Shown: positions 20,824 through 32,263 of the stretch, piece by piece
Layout: every line of letters starts with the position of its first letter
Position numbering within the stretch: the stretch's first letter is position 1
From: Fremontodendron californicum
Taxonomy: Eukaryota > Streptophyta > Magnoliopsida > Malvales > Malvaceae
NCBI GenBank assembly: GCA_030761205.1
Contig: JAULJL010000002.1
Location: forward strand, 22,237,010-22,301,009
DNA length: 64,000 nt
Reading direction: 5' to 3'
Notes under the pieces: generated by a model
What the model saw: only the letters and a program-made list of their open reading frames with translations
Database searches by the model: none
Told to the model about the DNA's origin: nothing
Translations under genes and position numbers: made by a program

Positions 20824-21015
20824 TTACACTAGAGTAGACCTAAAAACTAAAGGAAGTTCAGTCACGCTCCAATTTGTTAACTCGTAACCCGGGGGACATG
20901 GGCGCACCATCCAACTTGTCGACTCATCTATTTTGGCCATGTCGATCATCATTTCCTGTGGTTGTTTATCTTTAATCCCGTAGAATTTCTTGAATGCTTG
21001 TTCCAACATGACCAT
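20824..21015 (-). pseudogene. Exon fragment upstream of the pol intron in element B
   Basis: A short reading (IDESTSWMVRPCPPGYELTN, then WSVTELPLVF) resembling the post-protease segment of Tat/Ogre polyproteins. It is truncated at its 5' side by the start of the LTR of D at 21016. Confidence 0.6.
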
Positions 21016-21659
21016 TGTAGAGACCTAATTTTGTTCGAGCCCCCTAAACCAGACAATTTCTTCTTTTCAATTTCCCAGATTGCAAAAAGACTTCCACCTT
21101 TCCATGAATGGGTCCTCAAGACTTTGTTTCGGAGGTCAGCACAAAAAGTCAACCCCAAAAAAGTCAACCACTGAAAAAGTCAACTCTCAATAAAAAATAA
21201 GATTTAAGGTTTAATTGAACAATGGTGAAACAATTTTGATAATCCGAGGTCTACAAAGAAAGATATGGAGTTCAGAATATGGGTTACGAAAATTCAGTGT
21301 AGGGAAGACCTAATTCGGCAAATTTGGGAAAACTGCAGAGATGGTTCGATTCGGTAAAATTCAAGCCCCCAGTTGATGAAGAATGAATAAACAAAGATAG
21401 CCCAAGGCTCAGTTTGAAGTAGATCCCAAGTAAGAGCCATTTAAAGGAAAAAATGAGGAAATTCCTGATATTGAAAAAAGGGGAAAAACCAAATTGAAGA
21501 GGAACCCGGATGTAAAAATTGGGCATTTTCGGACCTAATCCAATTCAATATATAACAAAGGCAGTGGAAAAAGAAAATCCAGAAATCGGACCCGTTTTGA
21601 GTAAAACCGAGGTTTCAGAGGTTAAAGGGCAATCTTGAAAAATCCAAAAAGAATAGAAT

Positions 21660-22210
21660 CCCAGCTCCAAAAATTACAAAAACCTCCAAAAATTACAGAA
21701 AAATCTAGAATCGGAGCTCAAATGAAAAATGACAAAGTTTGGGTGCACTAATCCGAAATTCCAAGAGAAAATTTCGGGAAAAATAGGAAATGAGCTCGAA
21801 AAAGTATGAAAACTTCAAGATCTCAATTTTATGTTATTTGGAAGGTATTGGATAAGAAAAATCTGGAATTGTAGCTCAAATGAGATAGGTGAAATTTGGG
21901 ACACACTAATCCAAAATTCCAAGAGAAAATTTTGATAAAAATAGGAAACGAGCTCGGAAAATTATGAGAGCTTCCAAAACTGAGTTTTATATTGATTTGG
22001 AGATATTGGAAAAGAAAAATCTCAAATTGGAGCTGATTTGAAAAAAGGCAAAGTTCGGGGAGGCCTAATCCGCAATTTTAATGAAAAATCCGAGAAAAAT
22101 GGAAAACGAGCTCCAAAAAATATGAAAATCTCCAGAACTGAATTTTATATTTATTTGGAGATATTGGAGAAAGAAAATCTGAATTTGGGGTTCAGTTGCT
22201 ATTAAAGTAA
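21660..22210 (+). repeat. 158-bp tandem repeats in U3 of the element D LTR
   Basis: The segment with GAGCTC near 21792 recurs at 21950 and 22108, exactly 158 bp apart, with 70-80% similarity by eye. The same 158-bp periodicity occurs in both LTRs of element C (- strand; 26504, 26662, 26820 and 41327, 41482, 41640), so it is an ancestral property of this LTR family. Confidence 0.8.
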
Positions 22211-22627
22211 GTTTGGGGGGGCTAAAATGCAATTTTATAGAAGAAACAGAAAAGGGCCATTTTTCAAATTAAAAATGAGGAAGTTGCTGGAACATACCAG
22301 GTCATTCAGCCATCATGATGGAATAAAAGCTGAGGTTTGATCAGTTTTATTTAATGGCTAAGATTAAGTTGCAAGAAGACATTTTTAATACGTGGTTAAT
22401 GCCTTATGATCATGCCAAGTGGCCAAGGTGATGAAAAAAAGATGAGCACATCCTTGTTAGGGAATTTCGGCCAACTCATTATGGTTAGAGGATGATTATT
22501 TCATCTAATGGTTAGAATAAGGTTGCAAGATCATATTTTTATTATCTTTGGTTAATAGCCCTTTGATCATGCTAGATAGGAAAAATGATGAGCACATCCT
22601 CTCTCATACCAAGGGGTTCGGCCAGCC

Positions 22628-22635
22628 TATAAAAG
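22628..22635 (+). promoter_or_regulatory. TATA box of the element D LTR
   Basis: TATAAAAG within CCTATAAAAGGGGAAGGGG, about 1.6 kb into the LTR. It is now 250 bp upstream of the insertion of C, so a transcript from it would run into C in antisense. Confidence 0.6.
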
Positions 22636-22881
22636 GGGAAGGGGTTTTCAATTATTTGGGGAGGTTTCTTAGTCTTTCATTAGTGCATGGGCAGTAGCTA
22701 ATTTAGAGAAAAGAAAGAAATTTTTGGAAGAGAAAGCAAGCTTGAAAGATAGCTTTGAAGGTAGCCATTGGCACCTCTCTCTTGCATTTTTCTCTCCTTT
22801 CCATGCTCATTCTTATTTTTCATGCTCATTCTTATTCTTTTCTTATGTAAATAAAGGATTTGAAAGTTTTCTTTTAAGGTT

Positions 22882-22886
22882 CTCAT
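22882..22886. repeat. Target site duplication CTCAT, left copy, for element C
   Basis: CTCAT precedes the C LTR end at 22887 and is repeated at 42475-42479 after the other end. Confidence 0.95.
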
Positions 22887-25800
22887 TGTCGCAACCTAAA
22901 AAATAACCAGTCTCATCGGCAGACTTTATTCGTTAAGTGTGACTTTGGGGGAAACAAAGAAAAAAGACGACTTAATTCCTCTTGAAATAAAATAAGGGTT
23001 TTAAAACGACCTCCAAAAAGAAATGGAGTCGCCACCAATTTTTTTTTGCTAGATGTGATCGGCCACCTATTAAAACCGGTTTTGTAAAACATTTTAACAT
23101 TAATCAAAACAATTTTTAAAACCAATTTCAAAGTCTGCATTTTTAAACTAAAGAAATCAAAGAAGCAGGTTCGAGAGTCGGTTACATGCGGGGAAGGATT
23201 AGCACACCCACAACGCCCGTTTAAAATGGTACCTTATTAATCGTGTTTTATCTCAAGTCTCGGTAAAAAGTCGGTTTTAGATTTGGCATTTCAAAATAAT
23301 TCCCAATTTAAAGAAAAATAATTCCATATTTAATTGAAAATGATCCGGAATTTATTAATTCAAAATTTTACAATACCCGACAAACGCGGCAAAATATAAA
23401 ATTTTTTATATATTTAGAAAATTTTCCGAATCATTCTCGTTTTGAATAAAAAAATATTCCGTTATTAATGATAATTGATGATGTCCTCCTTGGCAACCCG
23501 GAGGAAAACACATGAATTATTTTAACTCGAGAATAGCTTTATTTTATTTAAATCATTATCTTTTTTAAAAAACATTTAAAAACATGAATATGAACATGTA
23601 TAACAAGGTAAAGATGACATAATATAATCTAAATGTCATGATATAATCTAAGTGACATGGTATACTCTAATTGACATAATATATTCTAAATGACATAGCA
23701 ATAGAATTAATAACATGAAATGAAATGAAACAAAAAATAATATTATCATGAAATATGCATTTAAAAAAAAAAAATAATGCATCAACAAAATAAATCGAAA
23801 ATATATGGCAAAACAAATTATGACTAAGCAAAAAAACATAGAATAATACAAAATATTCACAACCATAAAACAATCAATATAACATCATGAAATATAAATC
23901 AAAACAATAACATAGCCATAGAAATATTCATATCAAAAATCAATTATCATATAATATGCATGAACATGGAAAATGTAATGCATGAAAGTGTATTTTTTCT
24001 TTAAATAAGGAAATCGATATATCTAAAAAGATATCCGACTACCTTAGGAAAAAAATCAAATCAAAATTTTCTAAATCAAATATACTTTGTGATTGAATTG
24101 AAAACAATTTTGAAAACTTTTGGATGAAAATGACACCATGGCCGAAACCCCCTTGAAAAAGGCTCTATTTTCCTAACTTTGAAAACCCGGACTTGACCAC
24201 CCTTGACCCGATCTTTATAAAATCATTTTTAGGATTAAAATGTCTTAGACATACCCCTAGGACAGTAGATAAGGTTTTAAATCAGCCCTCTCTTAATGCC
24301 TTAGCTAAAACAGAAAATGATTTTCTTCTTGAAATCAAATTTGACTTTTCAGTCCAGTTTTAAAACGTGATTTAAAATTTTCAAACAAATCTGAAAAACT
24401 TATGGGAGACTCAGAACATGTCAGAATCTATGGGAAAAAATTGGCTTAATTTTTAGACTAAGGCTGACGTACCAGAAAATTCATGAAAGTCAGAACACTG
24501 GGTGAAAAACTGTTTAGCCAAAAAACATTTTTAAACCTTTGATAAAATCACTCAAAAATCATAATAAAAATGTTGAAGACTCCTATAAGGTCCTAAAAAC
24601 AGTAGTAAAAATTGCTAAAAATTTGGACAAGGATTGCCTAATAAAAAAAAAATCACAAAGGTAGAAAATCCAACTTTACAACTTCTTAATTTTCCACAAG
24701 CATGCTCATGTGAGCTTGGCTTTGAGCCATTGATTGGCTTAAGTCAAAAATCAAGTGGGATGAGATAAAATGCATGAATAAACAGCAAGTTAAATGCATG
24801 AAATGCATGACTTAATGCCTAAATGACATAGGAAATGCACGACATAAAATATGACCTAATGCCTAGATAGAAAATGCATGGCAATTAATACAACCCTAGA
24901 CCTAATATGCATGAAAATGCATGGCAATAAATATCCTAGACCTAATGACCATGAAACATGCATGGAAATACAAAATTACCTAAGACTAATATGTACGAAA
25001 ATGCATGGCAATACAAAAATGACCTAATGCCAAATATGTCATGAAAATGCATGGCAATACAAAGATGTCCTAATACCTAATATGATGTATAAACATGCAC
25101 GGATATAATATGAATATATAATGACTAAATGAACATAATAATAATGCATGAACATGGCATAACTAATACACAATCTCATGGCATAAAGATGCAAAGCATG
25201 AATGAAAGCATGATATCCAACCAAACATGATAAAAATGCAAATGCACAAGGCAACAAACACCATGGAAACCGAATAGACCATAAGAAGATAGGTGAAATT
25301 TAAGCAAGGCAATAACACAAACACATTGCACAGTAAATATGCAAGACATTAATGAAAACATGTTAGACAAATAATCATGACGAAAATGCAAAAAAAAAAT
25401 AGCTAGGCAAATGCACAAACACATAGTATGGCAACACAAAGCATGAACAACTTAATGTAGTGAAAACAGAAAATTAAAAATAGCAAACAAAGTAAGTAGA
25501 CATGAAAATAAATGATAAAATCAGCAAAATAAGAACAAGTAAGTAAAGAAGGTTAAAAATAAGCTCCATATCTTGATTATTTTAAAAGCTAGAACATCAA
25601 AACAAGCTAACATATCACAACCAACTTAGAAAATAAATTAAACACATGGTAATCACACCAAGGGGAGGTTTGGCCATCTTGAAAAAGTGGCTGAAAATTT
25701 TGTTTTCGATTTTTTCATGAAAACATAATATATGAGCTTTCAAAGGAACCTTTTAAAAAAACTTTATTTCATAACAAAAACAACAAGAAATCATAAAATC

Positions 25801-27871
25801 TCAAGGAAAATCAGCAAGTCAAGCATGGAAAAAGAAAGAAAAATCAAGAGTTAGGTGCTAAAAGGCTACCTTCCAAATCTACCTTTCCAGTTTTTCTTCT
25901 CTTCTAAATTTTCTTTGCTTTTTTGCACTTAGCTATTGCTCCAAAAAATGAAAAAAGATCAGCCAAAGAACCCCCAAATGAAATGAAAACCCCCCTCTAA
26001 TAGTGGTAGCTGAATGGTCTAGGTATGCTCATTATGTTGTCATTTTTTTCCTAGCTAATTTGATCCAAAGGCTACTAATCAAAGATGCTAAAAATGTGAA
26101 ATTACCACCCTTAGATGAAGTGATCAGCTCTTAACAAATATAGTTGTTGTAAAATATGTAACTATAATGTTGACATCCTTCCTCTTCATTCATTTGACCA
26201 TGAGGCAAAATCGCAAAGGCTTGATAAAAAAATAACCACCTTACTATCCAATTTTGGCCTTTCGATGAAAGAAGCTCAGAAAAATTCATTCTCTTCTTGG
26301 GCTTGGACGAATGGTTTTTCAAATTCCATCCCTCTCTCTATTTTTTTTAATTGTAAAAAAGGCCCTTTTCGGTTTCTTCGATAAAAGTGCACTTTAGCCC
26401 CCCAAACTTGATTAAATAGCAACCGAACTCCGAATACGGATTTGCTTTTTTCAATACTTCCTAAATAATATAAAATTGATTTCTGGAAGGTTTCATAATT
26501 TTTCGAGCCCATTTGCTATTTTTCCCGGATTTATCTTCCAAAATTGCCCTTAGTGCACCCGAACTTTTGCCATTTTTTGAACGAGCTCCAATTATGGATT
26601 TTTCTTCGCCAATCTCTTCCAAATAATATAAAATTGAGATCTATAAGTTTTTATGATTTTTCGAGCTCATTTGCTATTTTTCTCGGATTTATCTTCTGGA
26701 ATTTCAGCTTAGTGGGCCTAAAATTTGTCATTTTGCAAACGAGCTCTGATTCTGGATTTTTAGTCGCCAATCTCTTCCAAATGACATAAGATTGAGATCT
26801 GGAAGTTTTGGTAATTTTTTGAGCTCAATTGCTATTTTCCCGGATTTTCCAGTTGCCTTTTAACCACCGAACCCTCAGTTTTGTTCAAAATAAGTTTGAT
26901 TTCAAAATTTTATTTTCCAGGGCTTTGTTTGTTTACCCACTCTTCATCAATTACTTCAAATTGAGCATTGGCTATCTTCCAAAATTGCCCTTAGTGCACC
27001 CGAAATTTTTCCATTTTTCAAACGTGCTCCAATTCTGGATTTTTCTTCGCCAATCACTTCCAAATAATATAAAATTGAGATCTATAAGTTTTCATGATTT
27101 TTCGAGCTCATTTGCTATTTTTCTCGGATTTATTTTTTGGAATTTTAGCTTAGTGGGCCCAAAATTTGTCAACTTGCAAAGAAATCTGATTCTGGATTTT
27201 TATTCGCCAATCTCTTCCAAATGACATAAGATTGAGATCTGGAAGTTTTGGTAATTTTTTGAGCTCAATCGGCTCTTTTCTCGAAATTACTTCAAACTGA
27301 GCATTGGGCTATCTTTGTTTACCCACTCTTCATCAATTAGGGGCTTTAATTTAACCGAAATAGACCATTTTTGCAATGTTTCCAATTTTTCCAAAATCCA
27401 CCAAAAACCCTAATTTGTGATTTTCTTCCAAGTTGACTATTCCTTTGGTTTTGCTTCCAAATGGTATTTCCAATACCCGTAGTCATTGATTATATTCCAT
27501 TCGAAACCTCTAATTTTGACCAATTTGATTGTTTAAGCACTTTTCCCCAAATTTACTGAATTAGGGTTTTCTTTCCACTGAATCTCCACAACCATCTTTC
27601 GGACTCCATATCTCTCGTTGTAGACCTCGGATTATCAAAATTCTTTCACCATTGTTCAATTAGACTTTGAATCTTGATTTTGAATGAGGGTTGACTTTTT
27701 AGTGGTTGGATTTTCAATGTTGACTTTTCCAAATTGACTTTTCATGCTTGACCTCTTAAACAAAGTCTCAGAATAGCACTTGCAGGATGAAAAGAGCTTT
27801 TCTGCATTCTAAAACATCATTAGGAAGAAAATTACCTGACTTAGGGATCTGGACAAAATTAGGTGCCTACA
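22887..27871 (-). repeat. 3' LTR of element C
   Basis: 4985 bp with TG...CA ends when read on the - strand. It is about 209 bp longer than the 5' LTR, mainly because a block of 158-bp repeats has extra copies (26530-26850 resembles 26970-27290). It includes low-complexity stretches with ATGACCTAATGCC motifs at about 24780-25080. Confidence 0.92.
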
Positions 27872-27884
27872 GTTGCCCCTCTTT
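27872..27884 (-). other. Polypurine tract of element C
   Basis: On the - strand AAAGAGGGGCAAC directly precedes the LTR start TGTAGGCACC. This is the standard Ogre arrangement. Confidence 0.85.
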
Positions 27885-27966
27885 GGTTATTGCTGAGAAT
27901 CAGGAATCAGGCAAAGATAAACAGACACTAATTTTGTTCGGTTAGTGAAATCTCATGTGAAGGAAA

Positions 27967-28110
27967 GGAAAGATAGTTTTCATTGTTTTCCATTTTTTCA
28001 TTTTTTTCTTCTTTTCATTTTTTTTCTCATTTTTTTCTCATTTTTTTCTTTTTTCTTCTTTTCATTTTTTTCTTTTGTCTTTCTGTTTTTGTCTTTTTGT
28101 TGTTTTGAAA
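27967..28110 (-). repeat. Long polypurine (A/G) stretch in the 3' region of element C
   Basis: On the + strand about 140 bp of almost pure T/C, hence pure purine on the element's sense strand, starting 83 bp upstream of the PPT. The open frame on the + strand here (27945-28139) is an artefact of low complexity. Confidence 0.7.
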
Positions 28111-28260
28111 AAGCTGTAAATATAAGATTTTGTCCTTAAATTGAGTTCCCTGACTAATCAAGCTCAACCGGTCTTAAGGAAACAGGTTTGACTTGCAAGG
28201 GAAGAAAATACCTCGGCGATGGTCTCGTGGTCTTATCCTGTCATGTACTAACCTTATTGG

Positions 28261-29216
28261 CATGGGTGAAATCAAAAATTGAGGAAGATCTGGATGAAGC
28301 CGGGGATTGAAATGACATGGGTGAAAGCAGAAAACTGAGAAAGATCTGGATGAAGCCGGGGATTGAAATGACATGGGTGAAACCAGAAAATTGAGAAAGA
28401 TCTGGATGAAACTAGAGATTGAAATGACATGGGTGAAACCAGAAAATTGAAAAAAAATCTGGATGAAACCAGAGATTGAAATGACATGGGTGAAACCAGA
28501 AAATTGAGAAAGACCTGGATGGAACCAGAGATTGAAATGACATGGGCGAAACCAAAAAATTGAGAAAGATCTAGATGAAACCAGAGATTGAAATGACATG
28601 GGTGAAACCAAAAAATTGAGAAAGATCTGGATGAAACCAGAGATTGAAATGACATTGGTGAAATCAGAAAATTGAGAAAGATCTGGATGAAACCAGATAT
28701 TGAAATGACATGGGTGAAACCAAAAAATTGAGAAAGATCTGGGTGAAACCAGAGATTGAAATGACATGGGTGAAACCAGAAAATTGAGAAAGATCTAGAT
28801 GAAACCAGAGACTGAAATGACATGGGTGAAACCAAAAAATTGAGAAAGATGTGGATGAAACCAGAGATTGAAATGACATGGGTGAAACCGAAAAATTGAG
28901 AAATATCTAGATGAAACTAGAGATTGAAATGACATGGGTGAAACCGAAAAATTGATAAAGCTCTGGATGAAACCAGAGATTGAAATAACATGGGTGAAAC
29001 CAAAAAATTGAGAAAGATCTGGATGAAACCAGAGATTGAAATGACATGGGTGAAACCGAAAAATTGAGAAATATCTAGATGAAACTAGAGATTGAAATGA
29101 CATGGGTGAAACCGAAAAATTGATAAAGCTCTGGATGAAACCAGAGATTGAAATAACATGGGTGAAACCAAAAAATTGAGAAAGATCTGGATGAAACCAG
29201 AGATTGAAATGACATG
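28261..29216 (-). repeat. 56-bp tandem array (about 17 copies) in the 3' region of element C
   Basis: A unit of about 56 bp reading GAAATGACATGGGTGAAACC on the + strand, then AGAAAATTGAGAAAGATCTG, then GATGAAACCAGAGATT. The last six units form a higher-order repeat: 28889-29056 recurs almost exactly 168 bp (three units) later. Because 56 is not divisible by three and no - strand frame of the unit has a stop, long ORFs of Phe/Ser/His-rich protein appear in all frames (28174-29103). I regard them as artefacts. Tat/Ogre elements are known to carry such variable arrays before the 3' LTR. Confidence 0.92.
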
Positions 29217-29269
29217 TCCACAGTTTTTTTGAAAATATGTTGAAAGTTTACATGAAGGTTTTGAGAGAA

Positions 29270-29815
29270 GATGCAAATGCTTCATGATGCAAATACAAAT
29301 GGCTTGGGTTGATGCAAATGCTTCTTGATGCAGATACAAATATTGAATAAGATGTAGATGCTTCATGGTGCAAATGCAAATGACTTGGATTGATGCAAAT
29401 GTTTCTTGATGCAGATGCAGATATTAGATAAAATGCAGATGCTTCATGATATAAATGACTTGAATTGATGCAAATGCTTCTTGATGCAGATGTTGGATAA
29501 GATGCAGATGCTTCATGGTGCAAATGCAAATGGCTAAGATTGATGCAAATGCTTCTTGATACAGATACAGATGTAAAGATCATGTTCATGTAAGTTACCA
29601 CACAATAATGAAAATACAATGATTCTAGAAATGATGCAATTGCTTGAGATGACGCAAATGCAAATATCAATGAAGGGTGTAAATGTAAAGGTAAAATACA
29701 GATGCTTATGGAATAGTACCAATGCAAATACCGATGAATGATGCAAATGCTTGCTGACACTGTGCAGATGCAAAGCTCAATAAAGAGATGAATGCTCATG
29801 AGTGATGCAAATGCC
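29270..29815 (-). repeat. Second tandem array (~70-80 bp, degenerate) in element C
   Basis: Copies of GATGCAAATGCTTCATGATG and CTTCTTGATGCAGATACA in alternation, from about 29270 to 29815, with imperfect spacing. Histidine/isoleucine-rich open frames here are low-complexity artefacts. Confidence 0.8.
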
Positions 29816-32263
29816 CCCCGATCGTTTTTCTAGACTTTGGCTTAGCTTTTCCCATTCATTTTTCCTCTTCAAATCAGAGTATATCTTCAATTCCTTTTTC
29901 AATCTTTGGCTATTCTTTTTGCCCTAATAGTTTTCAAACTCTTATTGACAGAAGTCTGCTTGCCGAGTTCTATTTTTTCTTCTCATAGTTGGAAGTCAAG
30001 GTTAACCCTAATAGTTCCACACCTTTGGGGTTAGAAAAACCCTTATCTTATGTCAACATCAAAAATGGGTATTTCAAAAATATTTTTATTTTCCCTTTTT
30101 GAAAAACCATTTTTTCTCATTTAATGAAAATTATGAGCCAAAAATATTAACCCCACATTGTATGATGTAGGAATCTCCTGAAGACTGATAATCACTGTTA
30201 GAAATTTTTTGAATGTCAATTTGGGTTTTTCAACTTGAATTGAAAGGCTTGATACAAGAGGATTTTGGTTGATCGAAGAAAACTTCACAACAAAAATGTA
30301 TGTCCCTTCTAGGCTCATAAACGGAACAAGTTTTATAAATCATGAATTCATCGAGAACCAAACAAATTCAACATTCCTTTAGTTTCCCTATCAAAGTATT
30401 TTGACAAGCGTTAAGATTGGTCGGGACGTTTAAACTGGAAAGTTGATTTTGGAGGGAAAAGTCTCAGTTTTTGAAGTCAATACTCTGAATAAAACCTAAC
30501 AATTTGGGAGGTTCAGGAATTCTTGGATGTTTCTCTATGACCACTTCTTTTGTTATGGCATCAGTACTGGCATAGATGGCATAAAAAATTTCTATTTTAC
30601 TCTAGACCACCAATTTTTGGGTTTTCGCCCTAGAGTCTCATTCTTTCCATTTTTTCTTTCTCCTTTTTTTTGTTGTTCTACCATGCACTTGGGAATTATA
30701 AATTCTTCCAAAGTGAAATAATAATTCAATGAGATGGGATGGGATAAAAACTGAGGAAAAAACCCTTCAAGTTAAATATTCATGCTTGTTCAAAATGGAC
30801 TTTTAAAGCACGTAATGTAAGCCATGGTTCAGGGTTTAGAAAGAAAAGATAAATAGGCCCAAAATCTGTGTTTGAGGGTAATCAGATCAAGGATCATTTC
30901 TTGAGGAGGATTCCCTTAGAAGCATTTGTCCTTTTTTGGACTTTTCTGACCTTTTTACTTTACTCCTTTTCTTCTTTGTTCTTGGCTTTCATTTGCCAAA
31001 CCTTTTCACATTTTTTTGTGTATTTTCCCTTTTGTTCTTGGCTTCCATTTCGCCATTTCGCCATTTTTCTTTTTCTTTTTTTCTTTTTTTTTTATTCACT
31101 TCGACAAAGTGAGCCTGTATTTATTTTGGCGCCCAATTTGCTTTGAATCTGTCCTTTGAGTTAGGACTCATTTCTCCATGATCTTTGTGAAGATCATTCC
31201 TCGTAATTTCCCCATAGTGTAGAGGGTGATCCTTGATCAAGGTTAAAAAAAAAGACAGAATTCTTTCGGCTCAAAAGGGGTGACTATGGATAATTTTTTT
31301 TTTGCGAAAGGGATATGAAAGATGGCCATTTCTCATATCAAGCACAAATATTCTCATTGAAAAGCAATCCCCAGGTGGAATAGATAATCAGAATTTCATT
31401 TTGCACTTTGGAATCATCTGAATTCCCATATGCATGATATCCCAATTTTTCTTTTTTTTTTTTTTTGTTTCCACATGCCCCCGATGATTCATGCATTAAT
31501 CCATCTTTATTCATCTTGTATCCATCATTTCCACATATGATGCCCCAATTTGATTAACCATAAGAATTGATATTATTATGAGGGACATCGGAAGTCTAAG
31601 TTTACACTGAAAAGACTCAGTTTCAATTTGGGTTCTTTAAAGTGACAAGGAAAATATGGCCCAAAAATAGGTTTTCTCTGGGACATGGGATAATCTGGTT
31701 TAATCACTGTGCCCCTAGATTTCAATCATGAAGTGATGTTTGGGCAATTGGTGATTTTGGGTTATTGTGAATGGTTTTAGCACAACCTTGATACTCATCA
31801 AATTACCATGATCTAGATTCTCGAAAGAATATCTTATTTGTTCGAGTTTCCAAAGAGCACAAAAAAATTTCAAAAATTTTGTTCCTTTGCTCATAGCCAA
31901 AATCAGATCTACATATTTGCTTATTGATAATGATTTATGAAGTTCAATCATTCATATTCCTTGAAGCATTAGGTCTTCCAAGTGATCTCGGTTCAAGGAT
32001 TTAGGCATCGACAAGCCTAAAAGAGAGGGTATTGGGTCATTTCTAACAATGATCATCAATATTCTCGAGACTGTCCATTATTAGAATTTCCTTAATGCTT
32101 GTTTTGCACATTCAAATTATTATTAAAACACAATAAACATAAAAACATTCAGAATTCATTTATTTTATATGGATGTTAACATAAGATAAGTGTTTTCATC
32201 ATGAGGTATGAAACTACATGCATAAAATCTCCCCCTTGACATGTTTTCCCTAATTCAAACTGG
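29816..32263 (-). other. 3' non-coding region of element C without recognisable gene
   Basis: This is where protease, RT, RNase H and integrase would be expected in a full Ogre, but no pol motif is readable on either strand. There are T-rich and mixed low-complexity stretches (for example 31060-31100 and 31445-31470). The short ORFs at 30121-31951 have no recognisable content. Confidence 0.65.

Larger units (their letters stand above)
19307..21015 (-). mobile_element. Element B: fragment of an Ogre/Tat-type retrotransposon, - strand
   Basis: Only a pol segment is in the window. On the left it is cut by element A, which inserted between RT and RNase H. On the right it stops where the LTR of element D begins. 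The protein reading is typical of the Tat/Ogre group, including the gag-pol region that is spliced in that group. The rest of B lies beyond A to the left or has been lost. Confidence 0.85.
21016..22886 (+). repeat. First part of the LTR of element D
   Basis: It begins TGTAGAGACCTAATTTTGT, the usual start of Ogre LTRs, and runs to the insertion point of C. It contains 158-bp repeats (21660-22210) and a TATA box at 22628. The preceding five bases ACCAT (21011-21015) would be the left target duplication; its partner is lost. Confidence 0.85.

Noticed and set aside
27945..28139. Phe-rich + strand ORF
   Set aside because: Translation of a pyrimidine tract; no coding character.
28174..29103. Several long - strand ORFs (up to 197 codons) with Phe/Ser/His-rich repeats
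   Set aside because: They are readings of the 56-bp tandem array, which has no stop in any - strand frame. The same peptide text appears in all frames, so this is an artefact of the unit, not a protein.
28261..29216. CRISPR-like array
   Set aside because: The units are contiguous without unique spacers, and the context is a plant retrotransposon.
29248..29799. 183-codon - strand ORF rich in His, Ile and Cys
   Set aside because: It lies entirely in the second tandem array; low-complexity and overlapped by another open frame.
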